From Callaeas wilsoni (taxonomy: Eukaryota; Chordata; Aves; Passeriformes; Callaeidae): 64,000 nucleotides of DNA. Within the stretch, counting starts at the first letter, position 1. Each line of letters begins with the position of its first letter. The DNA lies in assembly GCA_013398955.1 (NCBI GenBank), contig VWPU01004989.1, forward strand, positions 310,001 through 374,000, in the 5' to 3' direction. This document shows positions 52,006 to 64,000 of the stretch, piece by piece. Below the pieces are notes generated by a model that made no database searches, had not been told where the DNA came from, and saw only the letters and a program-made list of their open reading frames with translations. The translations under genes were made by a program, and so were the position numbers.

Positions 52006-53095
52006 TGTGATAATTTGACCCTGGCTGGATGCCAGGTACCCACCAAAGCTACTCTCTCATTCCCCTCCTAAACTGAGTAGGGGAGGGAAAATATCATGAA
52101 AGCTTCACGAATTAAGGGCAGGGAGAGAGCACCCATCAATTAGCATCAGGGGCAAAACAGTCTCCACTTAGTGAAACTTGTTGAATTTATTACCAATTAA
52201 AATCTGAGCAGGATAGCGAGAAGAAAACAAATCCCAAAAAAGCCTTTGCCACACCCCTCCCTCTTTCTCAGGGTTAATTTTATTCCTGCTTCTCTACCTT
52301 CTCCACCCCAGTGGTGCAGAGAGAGATGGAATGGGTGTTGCAGTTAGTGCATCACACATTGTTTCTACTCCTGCTTCCTCCTCAGAGCGAGGAGTCCTCC
52401 CCCTGTTCCAGCGTGGGGCCTCTCCCCCAGGAGACAGTCCTCCACGAACTTCTCTGATGTAAGTCACTCCCACAGGCTGCAGTTCTCTCGGGGTGGGTCC
52501 CTTTCCATTCCTTCAGGACCAGGCTGCTCCAGTGTGGATCCCCCACAGGGTCACACGTTCTATCCACAAACTTGCTGCAGTGTGAGTTCCTCTCTCCATG
52601 GGTCCACAGGTCTCTGCTAGGAGCCTGCTTCAGTGTGGGCTTCCCACAGTGTCACAGATGCCTGTCAGGCAACCACCTGCTCCAGAGTGGGGCTCCTCCA
52701 CAACCAGCAGGCGGATTTCTACTCCACCGTGGCCCTCCAGGAGGTGCAGAGGCACAGCTCCCTCACCATGGTCTGCACGGGAACCTCAGCTCTAGCATAT
52801 GGAGCACCTCCTCCTTCTCCTTCCTCACTTGGAGTCTGTGGAGCTGTTTCTCTCACAAATTCTCACTGCTCTCTTCTCTGGCTGCAAATGTGTGTGCAGA
52901 ATAATTTGGTTTCGTTGGGGTTTTTTCCCTCTTTCTTAAATGTTTTAGCACAGATGCATCTGGGTGATCTGGCTCTCCAATTTGTGCTCAGTTTTCACCA
53001 GCAGCCACCAGTGGAACTCATTATAGTGATCTACCCCAGTCTGACCTTGCTGACTCCAGGGTTTACTGCTTATTTTTTTGTGTCTTAGAGCTGTT
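52006..53095 (-). mobile_element. Solo ERV LTR, avian type C, long copy
   Basis: This runs from TGTGATAATTTGACCCTGGC, GGATGCCAGGTACCCACCAA and AGGGCAGGGAGAGAGCACCC, through a tandem-repeat zone (52403-52770), to GGAGCACCTCCTCC and GCTGTTTCTCTCAC. It ends in a diverged tail. Read on the minus strand there is a polyadenylation signal AATAAA at 52191-52186, about 180 nt before the CA-type end (minus 5'-...TTATCACA). That sets its orientation. I recognise it as a high-copy avian LTR with internal tandem units. The tail beyond about 52950 differs from what I remember, so its far boundary is uncertain. Open frames of 110-151 codons on the plus strand here are antisense to the element and not genes. 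Confidence 0.75.
52403..52770. repeat. Tandem ~50-bp units inside LTR
   Basis: Degenerate units each begin with CTGCTCCAGTGTGG or a variant, at about 52403, 52524, 52572, 52625, 52676 and 52722. Spacing in the regular part is about 46-53 bp. They are GC-richer than the flanks and part of the LTR. Confidence 0.75.
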
Positions 53096-54955
53096 GGGCG
53101 GTTAAGTTTGCACAGACATCAAAGCACTATCTAAGGTTAACCTACAATTATCAGGATTTTGCTGATATCTCTGTTTGAAGTGCTACTGTGGTTTATACAG
53201 TCACAAAAACAGTATTTCCTATTTGAAGACAATGAAAAGTGCCCAGAAACAAGTTTACAAACTATTTTAAGCAGTGCCTTTGGAAAATACACCAGACACA
53301 TACACTGCAATTATACAATTGCCAAGAGGAGATAGTAATAATTGACTTATCCAATGGCCAAATAATAGTCTCAAAGCCTGAACTATCTTTCCAGAAGCAT
53401 AAGTAGTCCTGGAGGAACAGTGCTTGCCCATGACACTGGCTCTATCGGAGGGCCTCCCAGCACAGTTACGGGTCAGCTAAAGTCTATGCCAGACAAATTT
53501 TGAAGCACAAAGAAACCTGAAATGTAGCTATGACTTTGTAAGTCATTAGTGCTCAGGCTGCTCCCAAGACTCATCCAGCCCCAGCACAAGCAAGTGTCAT
53601 TCAGTTTAGATCCTGCAGCCTGAACATCCCACTGCATCTTGTGGCAGATGCAGGCAGATGTGCCAGTGTTGTCCTCTGCAGCCTGCACAGCAGCTGCTGG
53701 AGTTCTTCTCGTGGCAGATGTGATTGCAGCATGCTGGACACACCTAGGATTCCATTTCAGAACACAAACAGGAACATCCCATCACAGATTTTGAGACTGA
53801 TGCTGTCAGCATATGATTTGCTTTTTTGCCTCAAGGCCAAATTGAGGATGTTCTAAACAGGAGTGTAAATGTAGGCAATCGATCCAATAGGACCTGACCA
53901 AATGTCAAAGTATTTTGCTGGTTTTGTAGGTTGAATAAATACAGTCTTACACTACACAGCTTCCCCAAGGGGTTACTGTAGCAGTGAAGAGTAGCATCAG
54001 CTGGAATAAAATTGGCTTTTTAAGAAGCTGCAGAAGACTCTTGGTGTTAAGTAACAGTAAATACTAGATAGTTATCGTATTGTTTTGGTAGAGATCAAAT
54101 TACTTGTGAAACATAGAAGGTTCTACTATAAAAGAAAACTGAGAATTTGTTTTTTCTTTTGTGTTTATTACATCCTCTTGTTTTGACACTGACAGCACAA
54201 CGAAGACAACCTGTGCCTTTTCTGGACAACTGATTTCATAAAGGTGTTGCTTGCATGCTCTAAGAAACAAACCAGTTATATCTTTTAGTTCATACATGAC
54301 TTTGGAGTTAGGGCATTTGAAACAAGAGATCCCCTTATCATTGCTCCTATCTAAATATCTTTATCAGACTTCTCAGTTATCTCTGTGTTACCACTCCCTC
54401 CTCCATGTCTGTTCTTCCCCTAAAAACAAAACACCAACCCACAACGCAGAGGCATCAGCCCATACTTCAAGATAATAATTTCTTAGACTGTGTAAAGTCA
54501 CACACCCTTCAGTCCAGCAGCTGCCACCATGTTTGATCTCTGAGGTGAAAACGTGTTACACTTGGTCAATGCAGGCTAGTGACACCAGGGGAGAGTGAAA
54601 GCCAAATTTTCCTGTGCCAAGACCAATAGGGACCATTCACCAGCCCAATTGTCTCTTCTCACCAACAGCAAAAGAACTGTGTGAAAATGTCTAAATTAGA
54701 GATCAGTATTTTTACACTGATTGATTTTAACAGAGCTCAGACAACTGAAAGGAATCAATTGTAGTTTTCAGAGCTAGATCTGTGCTGAAGGAACAGTAGA
54801 GACAAAGAGCATGATGGGAAGGTGGAATAGTTTGAGACCTGTTGGTGAGACAGGAGGGACCCTAGCATGTTTCTTTAGCTATTTCCCATTTCACTAACAG
54901 TATTATTAAGAACTAGGTCAGAGTGACATTTTCAATATAATTTCAGCTTGCTCTC
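53096..54955. other. Spacer between two LTRs
   Basis: No gene supported. A GC-richer patch at 53550-53760 contains a near-duplicate GTGGCAGATG motif (53640 and 53712). No repeat family recognised. Confidence 0.5.
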
Positions 54956-55463
54956 TCTTGTGGTTTGATCCCAAGTAGCAGATGAGCACACACTCAGCTG
55001 TTCATGCACTTCCTGCCCCCAGCAAGACCAGGGGAGAATAGGAAGGATAAGAGCAAAAAAACTTATTAGTTGGGATTAAGATAGTTTAATAGGTGAAGAA
55101 AGGAGGGGAAAAACAAGTGATGCAAAGGCAATTCTCCACAACCCACAAGCAGATCAATGTCCAGGCAGTTTCTGAGCAACAATTAGAAGATAAATCCCAT
55201 GTTTATTCTTCCTACCCATTTTACTGCTGAGCATGAAATCTTATGGTAAGGAGTATCTTTACAGCAGTTGGGATCACCTGTTTCTGCTCTGTCTCCTCCC
55301 AATTTCTTGCCCACCCCCAGCTACTCACTGGTGTGGAAGGGTGCAGAGAGAGAAAAAGCCTCCAATGCTCTGCAGGTGGTTCAGCAGCAGACAAACACCA
55401 GGTGGTTTTTATCACAAATCCAAACCAGCACTGTATGAAGAAATTTGACTCCGTCACAAGACA
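54956..55463 (-). mobile_element. Solo ERV LTR, avian type A, copy 2
   Basis: A second copy of the LTR at 10509-11044, in the same orientation. Shared blocks in order on the plus strand: GTGGTTTGATCCCAAG (compare ATGGTTTAACCCAGTG), GGGATTAAGATAGTTTAATA, TTTACTGCTGAGCATGA (compare TTTACTACTGAGAGTAA), CAGTTGGGATCACCTG, TGTCTCCTCCCAATTTC and CTACTCACTGGTG. It is more diverged and slightly shorter (about 508 bp) than copy 1. There is no adjacent viral coding sequence and no clear target-site duplication. Ends are approximate. Confidence 0.72.
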
Positions 55464-58400
55464 AGCATAGTGCACTATCTGTGGGGATTAGAGACAAAGG
55501 ACAGAAATGTATGTTCCCCCTTCCCTGTGTAGAGAAGGGATTCCCACACTGGAATAGGAGTGATTTGCTCTTCCCTCTCTCATTTCTTTCACTGTTCACA
55601 AGCCACACTGTATTTTTAGACTACTCTGCACCAGAGTGTCATTAACCATCAAACTGGCACCACCTTTCCAAGGTTTCAGCCCACCAGAGGACAATTAGGC
55701 TTTATTTACTCTGCTGTTGATTATTAAAGTACACATAACTTCTGGTTCCACATTCAGTTGCCATTCATCCAGTTCAGTTTATAGTATCTATGATCAATTG
55801 GCAGGCTCCTAGAAATATAAAATAGATGACTTTACAGCTCTTCACATCATTACCCCATTTGCAAATAAATGTGTAGTGGCTAAAAGTCACTCTAAACAAT
55901 CCTGCTGAAGTGTAAGGAACAGGAAGAAAAATATTTTTCTCCTATATATTCTTACAAGTATTTTTACTGTTATTACAGTACTTAGATTCTTTCCTTACAA
56001 TTTGAAAAGACTGAACAAACTTTGAAAAGGGAATTGCATTCCAGGTTTTAATCTGAACCTGTTTGCAGAGAAGGGTAAATTATAGTTTCCATCTTCATAT
56101 AATTCCAAACTTTTTGAAAATTGAGGTATTACTTTGGTTACCTATTGAAAGTAGTGAATGTAAGGTTAGATATTGTGATGGACAATACTATAGGGAAACC
56201 TTAAAAATAAGTTCTATATATGTTTCACTGTCTGCACCCTCTTACTGTGTCACGCCTTTAGGATTCTATGAACTACAGTGGACTTAGAATGAATTTGCAG
56301 CCAGTGAATCTCTGCAAATTTACAGCAAATGAGGAGTCGGACCATTACTTCAAGAACACTTTCTGTTGCTGAATACCAGAGTAACTGTTTCTGTAGGAAG
56401 AAATGTTCAACCACACACTATTTATTGTATTTCTTTTTTGCTTGAAACAGAGAATAAGCTACCACACTCTGTGATCTTTGTGGAAAAGCTTTGTGACAGA
56501 TGCTCCCAAGCATGCCACTAAATCTTAGCAAAGCCATTTGAATGAATTGAATTGTGAGTATTTTAAAACTGCTGACTAACATTTTTAAGCTGAAATGCTT
56601 ATTAGCATATCCAAGTCTGTTCAAAAGGCATATCTTGTGAGCTGTTTGAAGGGGAAGCTTTAACAGAGCAGTCAGGCATGTAGTTTCAGTGGTACTTGAT
56701 GGTTCCTCAAAATGACCTAATTTATTTTTATTGGCTATCAGATTGTGTTTTCAATCCCACTTTAGCACTTGCAAAAATCTGCTCTTAATCCTTACCCACT
56801 ATTCCAAACAGAAGCGTAATTGACATTTCTCTAATATACAAGTAATCCCTGCTTTTCATATTCTATTAAATGCTTCTACATCTCGCAAAAACTGATGTTG
56901 AGGATGCTTTTGGAAAACAGACAATGTTTCTCTTAAATCATCTAAACAGAAACATACATTTTGAAAATTAAATCTTCCATAACTTTACTCCCTAATCTCT
57001 GAAACATTGTAGGTGAATTAAAGGACAATACTTGAAAATTATACAGAAACCTTCTACTATAAAATGATGTTTTTCAACTTATGTTCAGAAACATCTGCAG
57101 GATCGTTATCCTTACATATGTCTTAGGCGTTAATGGGCCAAGCTTCACTTCGAAAACCTAATGAGTCATAAAGTTCAGACAGCAGATACTGTTCTCACTG
57201 AGTGGCATTGTTTAACTTCCCATAATCCATATAAAATTTTACCAGAGCAAATGTACTAATAAGAGTGGAGATGCCCATGAACAACCTGCAGCAGACACAA
57301 TGCCCCCTTTTAACATTTAATTTCACTGTCTTCTATAATATTTTCCTCGTAAATGAAGCTCTGTAAGGCATTTTGATAACAATCTTTATTGCCAGCATCA
57401 ATGTGACATTTGATTAAACCAGTCCTTCTGGGCTTTATCTTTGTAGTTACTGGATTTTTCAGTGTTAAGAACGTAATCACTTTGTTTCTGATGCGAGTCC
57501 ATTTGTAGATTCAACTATCATTTTCTGTTCTCTGGATTACTTTAACTGAAAGCCTTCCCACAGCTAGTTAATGCTCATACTTTTTCATAAGCTGAATCTA
57601 CTTATGACACTGATTCTGAGAGCTAATCTTATATTGTATTTTTTAAATCCCATTAATTTACTGTGAGTCTAGGTATATTGTAAAACTCAGTGTTTGCTAG
57701 AGGTACAGTGGAATGCCCACATCATTTACTATAGCTGCTAGACTTTATGCCCATTATAAAACAAAATGGGCTTTTTAAAGATAACATCTTAGATAGGGTC
57801 CAGTTCTGAATAGCACTGTGAAAAATCTGCTTGATTTTCTGTCCAAAAACTAAAAATGCCTAGGATAGACAGAGAAACCTAGATAACATATGTAATGACC
57901 TTCATCCCTTCACAATAACAGAAACAAGAACAACAGGCATTCAGCTCAGGAACCTTGACTGGTAAGTATCTGCAGGAAATGGACATCATCTCAAGTCTCA
58001 ACACGGGTCAGACGAATTTGGAAAAGCATGGATTCGAAGCATTTTTTATCAGCTTCTGTCATCTCTGATTCTCAGAAAGACAGCAAACTCTTTGCATTTG
58101 TCCTTCCTCTCTAGGTTCACTCTGTGCAGCAGGCTACCTAGGAACAGTCTTCTAATTTCTCATATTCTATGTCCAACAGAGAATTTAGGCTAGCTGTCTC
58201 TCATCTTTTTTGGCACACATAATTAGTACACTAATTTTCTCATGAAGGGGGAAGTTTCACAGGATAGAGGATAAAGTTGTAAAGGAAACATCCCAGAGCA
58301 GTGGTTTGTTACTGCAAGAGAACTCACAGTACCATGAACTGATGTCATCAAAATACTTTAAAGACACTCTCATGGTGAGGGAATCAAAAACTAAGCTTTG

Positions 58401-61400
58401 CAACAGTAAAGCTGAACTACCTTCTAAGCATCCTTCTTGATTTACCTCTTAAGAGAAAATGGACAACTGCAAAATAAGTATATTGACAAATAAGGAACAG
58501 GAATACAAGATAATAGGAAGGTGGTCAATTAGCAAATCCATGAGTTACCCAGTTAGCAAATGAATACCCTATCCTACTAGCAGGTATTGGGAGACGTGTA
58601 GAAAAGTGCAGGTGCTGAGTAATCTGAGATACAGCTAATAGAGAAGCAGTGTTCAAAAACATACAAATGAACCCAACAGTTACTTCCTAGCAAACTTCAC
58701 TGCAGGTTGAGAAAATGAAGTAGGTAACCTAAAAAATGCCTGTGTTCCAGACATTAACTGAACTTAATAGACTCTTGCTTTATTAAAAGTCTATTATGTT
58801 GCATGAAGTTAGTATATTATGGAAATACAAACACATAGAGGCAATTTTCAATTTTGCAAAAGTTTTGCTAGTATTTTTGGGCTGTCTGTTAATGTTCAAC
58901 CAATCTGTCCTGGAAATAAACAGGTCATCATTGGAAAACCAAATGAAGAAAACACAAGCAGAAAAGTAATAATATAATAATAAATAGTAGTAAAATGAAC
59001 TAGAGGGTTTTTTGCAGGATCAGTAAGTGTTGGATTTGTACTCTTTTAACATACCATTTTTCACCGGCATTGAAAACAGACAAATGTAAGACATTCATCT
59101 TCATTAGCAATCAGGAAGAGGTTAAATAGCACAATAATTAAATTAGCAGATGATAATAAAGTGGGAAGTGTAGTAAATGACCTTTCTACAGCAAAGGCAC
59201 AGAAATGCAGTATAGAACTTCCTTAGGTTCAACTAAATATATAGATGATGAAGAAACTAGATGAAGTTGTCTTTCAAAACATGAGCAAAGAAACTGGACC
59301 ACCAATATTACTTCAGTACAATAAACTGTGAATTACACAATAGCATATTGCCCAGAAAGGACAGTGTGACTTTGAGCAGCACGTAAAGAACTATCTTGAC
59401 TTATGGGAAAGAAAAAAAATATTTCATTCTACAAAGTTAGTAGAATTTAGACTAATGTATTCAATTCTAAGCACAGCCCAATAGACATTGAAAAGCTGAG
59501 GGAACCAAAAGCATGAAGGCAATAAGAGTGTGTGGAGAGAACAATTTAACAGAAAAGACTTAGAGCATGAAATATCTACAGATTGATTAAGAGAAAATGC
59601 CTAAATAACTTAAATGAGTTGAGAACTTATTGAGGTCAAATCAAGCAAAATAAGTTGGTTTGCAAGTATTTAAAAGAATTTTTGGAAGAAATTAGATCTT
59701 TCAAGTTCTGTTTTGTTGGAAACCCTTTCTGAAGTTTAGAAAATAAATTGTTGGAGACCATCTTACCTTTGCCAAGATGTTGATTTCCTGTTACCTCATA
59801 TCTAAATCCGCCCACACTGAGCAATTTCTCCATAGCCTTCAAAAACAAACCAAGGAAAGGCAGCCAAGCAGAAAGCCCTGAGGGAAAGAAGTGGAAATAA
59901 CTGAATGTCTAGAAAAAGTACTAGATTTGCAAGTATGTAGTAATGCCCATTGAGTTCAAAAGTCTTCCACTTACTTGCTTTAAAAAGTAATTTAAGTAGT
60001 CTATCTTAAGACTCTTAAAGACTCTTTGGCTCCTTATAGGTATATTGAAAATTATTACCCTAAAAAGCTGCATTGATTTGGTTTTCTTTAAATATGAAAC
60101 ATCACCTCTTTTGTCACTTTTTTGCAGCACTGTTTTACATCAAAGTGCAGACATCCTTACTACAGACTACTGACTGACTTGACAAAAGGGTCACAAACTC
60201 ATCCTGCTGATCCAAGACTGATCTTTCAGCAGAAAAAAAGGGGTTTTTTTCCTTTTTTAAAAAATTATCCATAAGGTAGTCTATGGGCCCAATTCCAGAA
60301 ATTCCCTGTTCTTTCAATTTTTCATAATATCTTGCAAATTTAAAACTTACAGAACAGGCTTTTGTTACATTGTTTCCATTTCTCATACTATGTCAGGAAT
60401 GGTACTTTGAACAGTAAAACTATTGCATGTCTGCTGCAATAAGCAAGAGTTTCAGATTAGAAGATACCGTTTAGGTACATTAAAACTATAAAAGACGCAT
60501 TTTATTATGTGTTCTAAGGGAATTATTAATATTGTGCAATCATTGCATTTATAGCTCAATGTAAATTAAGGTGTTTTATGTTTAGAAAGTAGCAAAACCA
60601 GATTTTTCTGAAAACCTTCAAGATAAAGTCTAGACATTTACACCAAACACACTGCATGGTTGAGTCCCTTAAAATTTTCATTGCAGTTTAGGATGCAAAG
60701 TTAGCAAGAGTTTATCATACTATTACAACAATTAAACATTCATACTCTAAATAAGGAAAATATTCAAGGAAAATACGTGTAGTGAAATGCCAAGGTCAAA
60801 CAAATTTCTGAAAAGTTAAGCACATTTCAATCCCACCTTTCTCCTCTGTTCCTAATCATGTCCACCAAAAAGATGTCTAAACTTAGCAGGTTTTATTTTA
60901 TGAGCACAGCAGGTGCCCATAACAACAGGCTCACCATCAGCTGCAGAGGCTCAGCCGACTCATTAAGCCACACTAATTAAATCACTTTCAATCATGGTCA
61001 ACTATGTTCAAATGGAGATGAGGGCTCCAAAACAAGCACAATGGTTTTCATATCTGTATGAAGAGGTACAAGAGAGCACACTTTAAGAAGGCATATTATA
61101 TAGTATTTTTAAGGTGATGTAAAGTCTCCATAATTTTGAAAAGATATTTAGTTTAGTTGGTTTAAAATGAAGTGTATGAAGGGGTTTTCCAATGGAGAGT
61201 CAGTAGAAGTTCACATTCCTTTTTTAAATTTAATTCTATACTTCCTCTGCTTTGTATTGCTGAAGTGCCACATTTGAGAAGGACGGCCTTACCCAGCCCA
61301 CCCTGCTGGCCTGGCTAAGGCACTCTGGCTTCTGTTGCCCTCGATACACGAAGGACTGACATGCTGGGGTGCTCCCGTCTGCTAACTACCCAGCCCTCAT

Positions 61401-64000
61401 TAGATATGTTCACAATGAGGTTGGCTGACATGATTTGATCTCTAATTGGTGTCTTTATTTCTTTCCAATGATTCATCAGAGGTACGGGAATTACCACTGC
61501 CCAGGGCCACACGCTTTTTTGGAAGGAGCCCCATAGTTACCAGGTCCTTTAGCAATTCAGAGCCACACTCAACTGCTTATAGCATTCCAAGATGGAGTTA
61601 GCTTGCTATAAAACTCTAATAGACCAGAGTCACTACAGGCTTAATTGACTTTTGTACAACTGACAAGAAATACTCTCATAAAAGTCTTTTCTCACCCAAA
61701 AGAGGATGAATTTTTACATCACATCAGACTTAACAATACTAGGGTAAGAATTCCTCTCCCCTCCTAAAACAAGGATCTTTTGCTGTACAATGAAAGATTT
61801 AACATTTGAGAAGAAAAGTTTCTGACCTTCATGCTTGCTAAGAAAACAGCAAACACATGGATGAACTGCCCCATTTTTTCCAGCTCTGAAATCTGAAGAT
61901 GGCAATTTAAAATGTCAGCATTGTTAGCTACTCTAGTGCACAAAATTCTATAGATTCAAGGGTATTAAAGCCAACAGGCATTAATGGGCTAACATAATCT
62001 GACCTGCATAATATATGTCACTGAATTCTACCCATCCTTTCCTGCATCAAATCAGAAATCCCAGGCAAGCTGGTGCTTGTACCTTTACAGCTGGTGCCTT
62101 TACCTTTAGAAAGATGTTGAATATTGATCTGAAAATTTCCCATGATAAACAAGCCATCATATTCCAGAAAAGGTTATCGTTGCCACTAAATAAAAATAAC
62201 CTCATTGTGTTTCTATTAGTTTTCCTGCCTCTATCCTTAGTTAGTAGCTTATTTTCTGATGGATTTAAATTACTTCCTCTATAAAGATTTTTTCACCACC
62301 CAGGAAGCTACAGGATGTGTGTGCACCACACAGCAGAGCTCAGTGTAAATATTCCCAAGCTAATGGACAGTCAGCAAATCCACATGGTTCAGCTTCTCAG
62401 TAGGGCTTTTAAAATGCAGATCAAGAGCCATATGAACACAGCGTAAAGGCCAGAAATATTCTCTTACCTTACACATATTTCATGAGTCTTTGGATCTGTC
62501 AAGTCACCCTGCAGCTACAGAATTCCAGTGAAAAAAAGCCATTGTCTCAGTTATTACATCAGTTTCCTTTATTCTTTATGAAGTTGCTGCAATACTGGGA
62601 GATTAAAATTAAAGAGAGTTTATATCCCATAATCCTGGCAATAGTATTCTTCTTTGTTCCTTTCATGAAAAACTGCAATATTAACATTATCACAGTCTTT
62701 CCCTGCTCTGAATCCAAGGTTTCTTTCAAGAGACCGGGGGATCTCCACTCCTGGCTATCATTGCCCTAATCCTTTCACTGAGCAGCTTGAAAATCTGCTT
62801 GGAGTCAGTTCCCCAGCTTTAGCTCTACACCTTTATGTAGTTTTCCACAATTTAGCCTCTTTCTAATTACGGAATTACAGAGTAGGATGTTTCAGAGGAG
62901 TTAGATATGCCAGATTGCTTAGTTCTCTAATGCATTCATTCATTATTCTACTTCCAAGTTTCAGATTAAAATAAATGAAAATGAAAGTAACCTCCCTTTC
63001 TCTCAAGTCTCATTCCAATACACACATACTGCTGTCAGCCTTTCCCACAGCAGCAGCATTGTCCCTGCCATGATAACTTGCTTTTTTCTCCCCTCTTCTT
63101 TATTTTCATTGGTCAGTTCTGAAAATTGATGGAGCTTTTGCTTCCATTGTTTTAAACACGTATGTGGGACTTTCTGTCCAGAAATCTGTCTTTTCCTAAG
63201 TATCATTCCTCCATTGATGCAGGCTTGTTCTGTTTGTAGCTGCTGTTTTCTCTCACACCTCTTTCCCCCCTGCTGTGTCTCCTTTGACTAACTGTTGCTA
63301 CATTTCATGTACATGCAGACTAATCAAAGAAAAGGTCTCCTAATCCAAACTGACTCCCTAGAATGAGAATGATTTGCTGTAATTGCAGACAGTATTCAAC
63401 CCATGCATGAACATATTAGCTTTATCTTCCTTTTCCAAAATCCACCTTCTAGAGATATTTTTCCTACTTTAAGTCACTACTGAGTACAAAAGAGATGTAT
63501 TTCTAGTCCCACCCTTGCTAGAAATTAAGACTACAAAGGCAAAAACAAGTTGGGTTTTGTCTCTGAAGAAATGTTATGTTAGAATTTACCTACCTAGCTG
63601 AGCTAAATGATATTGTGCCAACACCAAGAGCCTGTCATTCATAGTTTAACAGTAATGTAGCTTGAACAGTCATTTACTATAAAAACATAGTGCTGTGAAT
63701 GAAGCTCAAGCCAGTGGACAGGAAAATTAGCTCAGACAACAGCAGTTTTAATAAATCTTGTATTCACTATGGTCTAGGTTTGCTTCTTTCAGCAAATATT
63801 TTTTTATAATATCCAAATGACATTGTACCATGTGACAGGACACCGATGGAGCCAAAGTTTCGAGATGAATTTCCTGCATGTTATAGTAAACATACTTAGG
63901 TCTCACAAATCTTAATCTTAAAAGATGCATTTCACATGAACTCAAATTAGAAAAATCTAACATTTAAAGTAGAAAAACTGATCTGCTGAGTGAAACAAAC
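55464..64000. other. Repeat-poor, unique-looking non-coding DNA
   Basis: About 8.5 kb with no interspersed repeat that I recognise and no supported gene. Segments at 57110-57480, 60890-61050 and 61270-61540 have more balanced composition and clusters of ATTA/TAAT motifs and look like candidate conserved non-coding elements. The last also has CpGs and a minus-strand donor-like site. Confidence 0.55.

Noticed and set aside
52633..53088. Longest open frame in the window (151 codons, plus strand)
   Set aside because: It lies antisense within the type C LTR and its GC-richer tandem units, where stop codons are rare. No domain was recognised.
1..64000. tRNA, rRNA, snRNA, CRISPR or bacterial-type operon features
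   Set aside because: No box A/B tRNA pattern, no regular repeat-spacer array, and no ribosome-binding-site-led tandem genes were seen; composition and repeats are vertebrate.

Overview
The window looks like bird nuclear DNA from a large intergenic region or a very long intron. It is AT-rich and CpG-poor, has no long open reading frame, and carries dispersed repeats I recognise as avian. These are CR1 LINE 3' ends, with the 'TCCCTTCCAAC...' block and a terminal ATTCTGTG-type repeat, plus solitary endogenous-retrovirus LTRs of types common in neoavian and passerine genomes. Assigning it to a bird, probably Neoaves or a passerine, rests on remembered repeat sequence and not on a search.

Layout. 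1-10.5 kb is mostly single-copy-looking DNA with two perfect short inverted repeats and one isolated GC- and CpG-rich block at 3.6-3.8 kb that resembles a minus-strand exon. 10.5-28.3 kb holds a solo LTR (10.5 kb), three CR1 fragments (12.3, 15.5 and 20.5 kb), a GC-rich block of unknown nature (13.2-13.6 kb) followed by an A/C-rich tract, and a second LTR type (27.7-28.3 kb). 28.3-44.9 kb is mostly unique-looking sequence with two more C/A- or G/T-rich tracts, a minus-strand CR1 (39.6 kb) and homeodomain-motif-rich stretches that could be conserved non-coding elements. 44.9-46.2 kb is a nest of two CR1 copies flanking an LTR remnant. 52.0-55.5 kb contains a long LTR with internal tandem units and a second copy of the LTR type seen at 10.5 kb. 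55.5-64 kb is unique-looking and repeat-poor.

I cannot support any complete protein-coding gene, tRNA, rRNA or other classical RNA gene. The open frames present (60-151 codons) are about what chance gives in 64 kb read in six frames, and several lie inside repeats. A few short segments have strong splice-site-like boundaries with an open frame; they are reported as hypotheses only. All five LTR segments lie in the same (minus) orientation. If the window is intronic, that would fit a host gene on the plus strand. I found no convincing new biological system.
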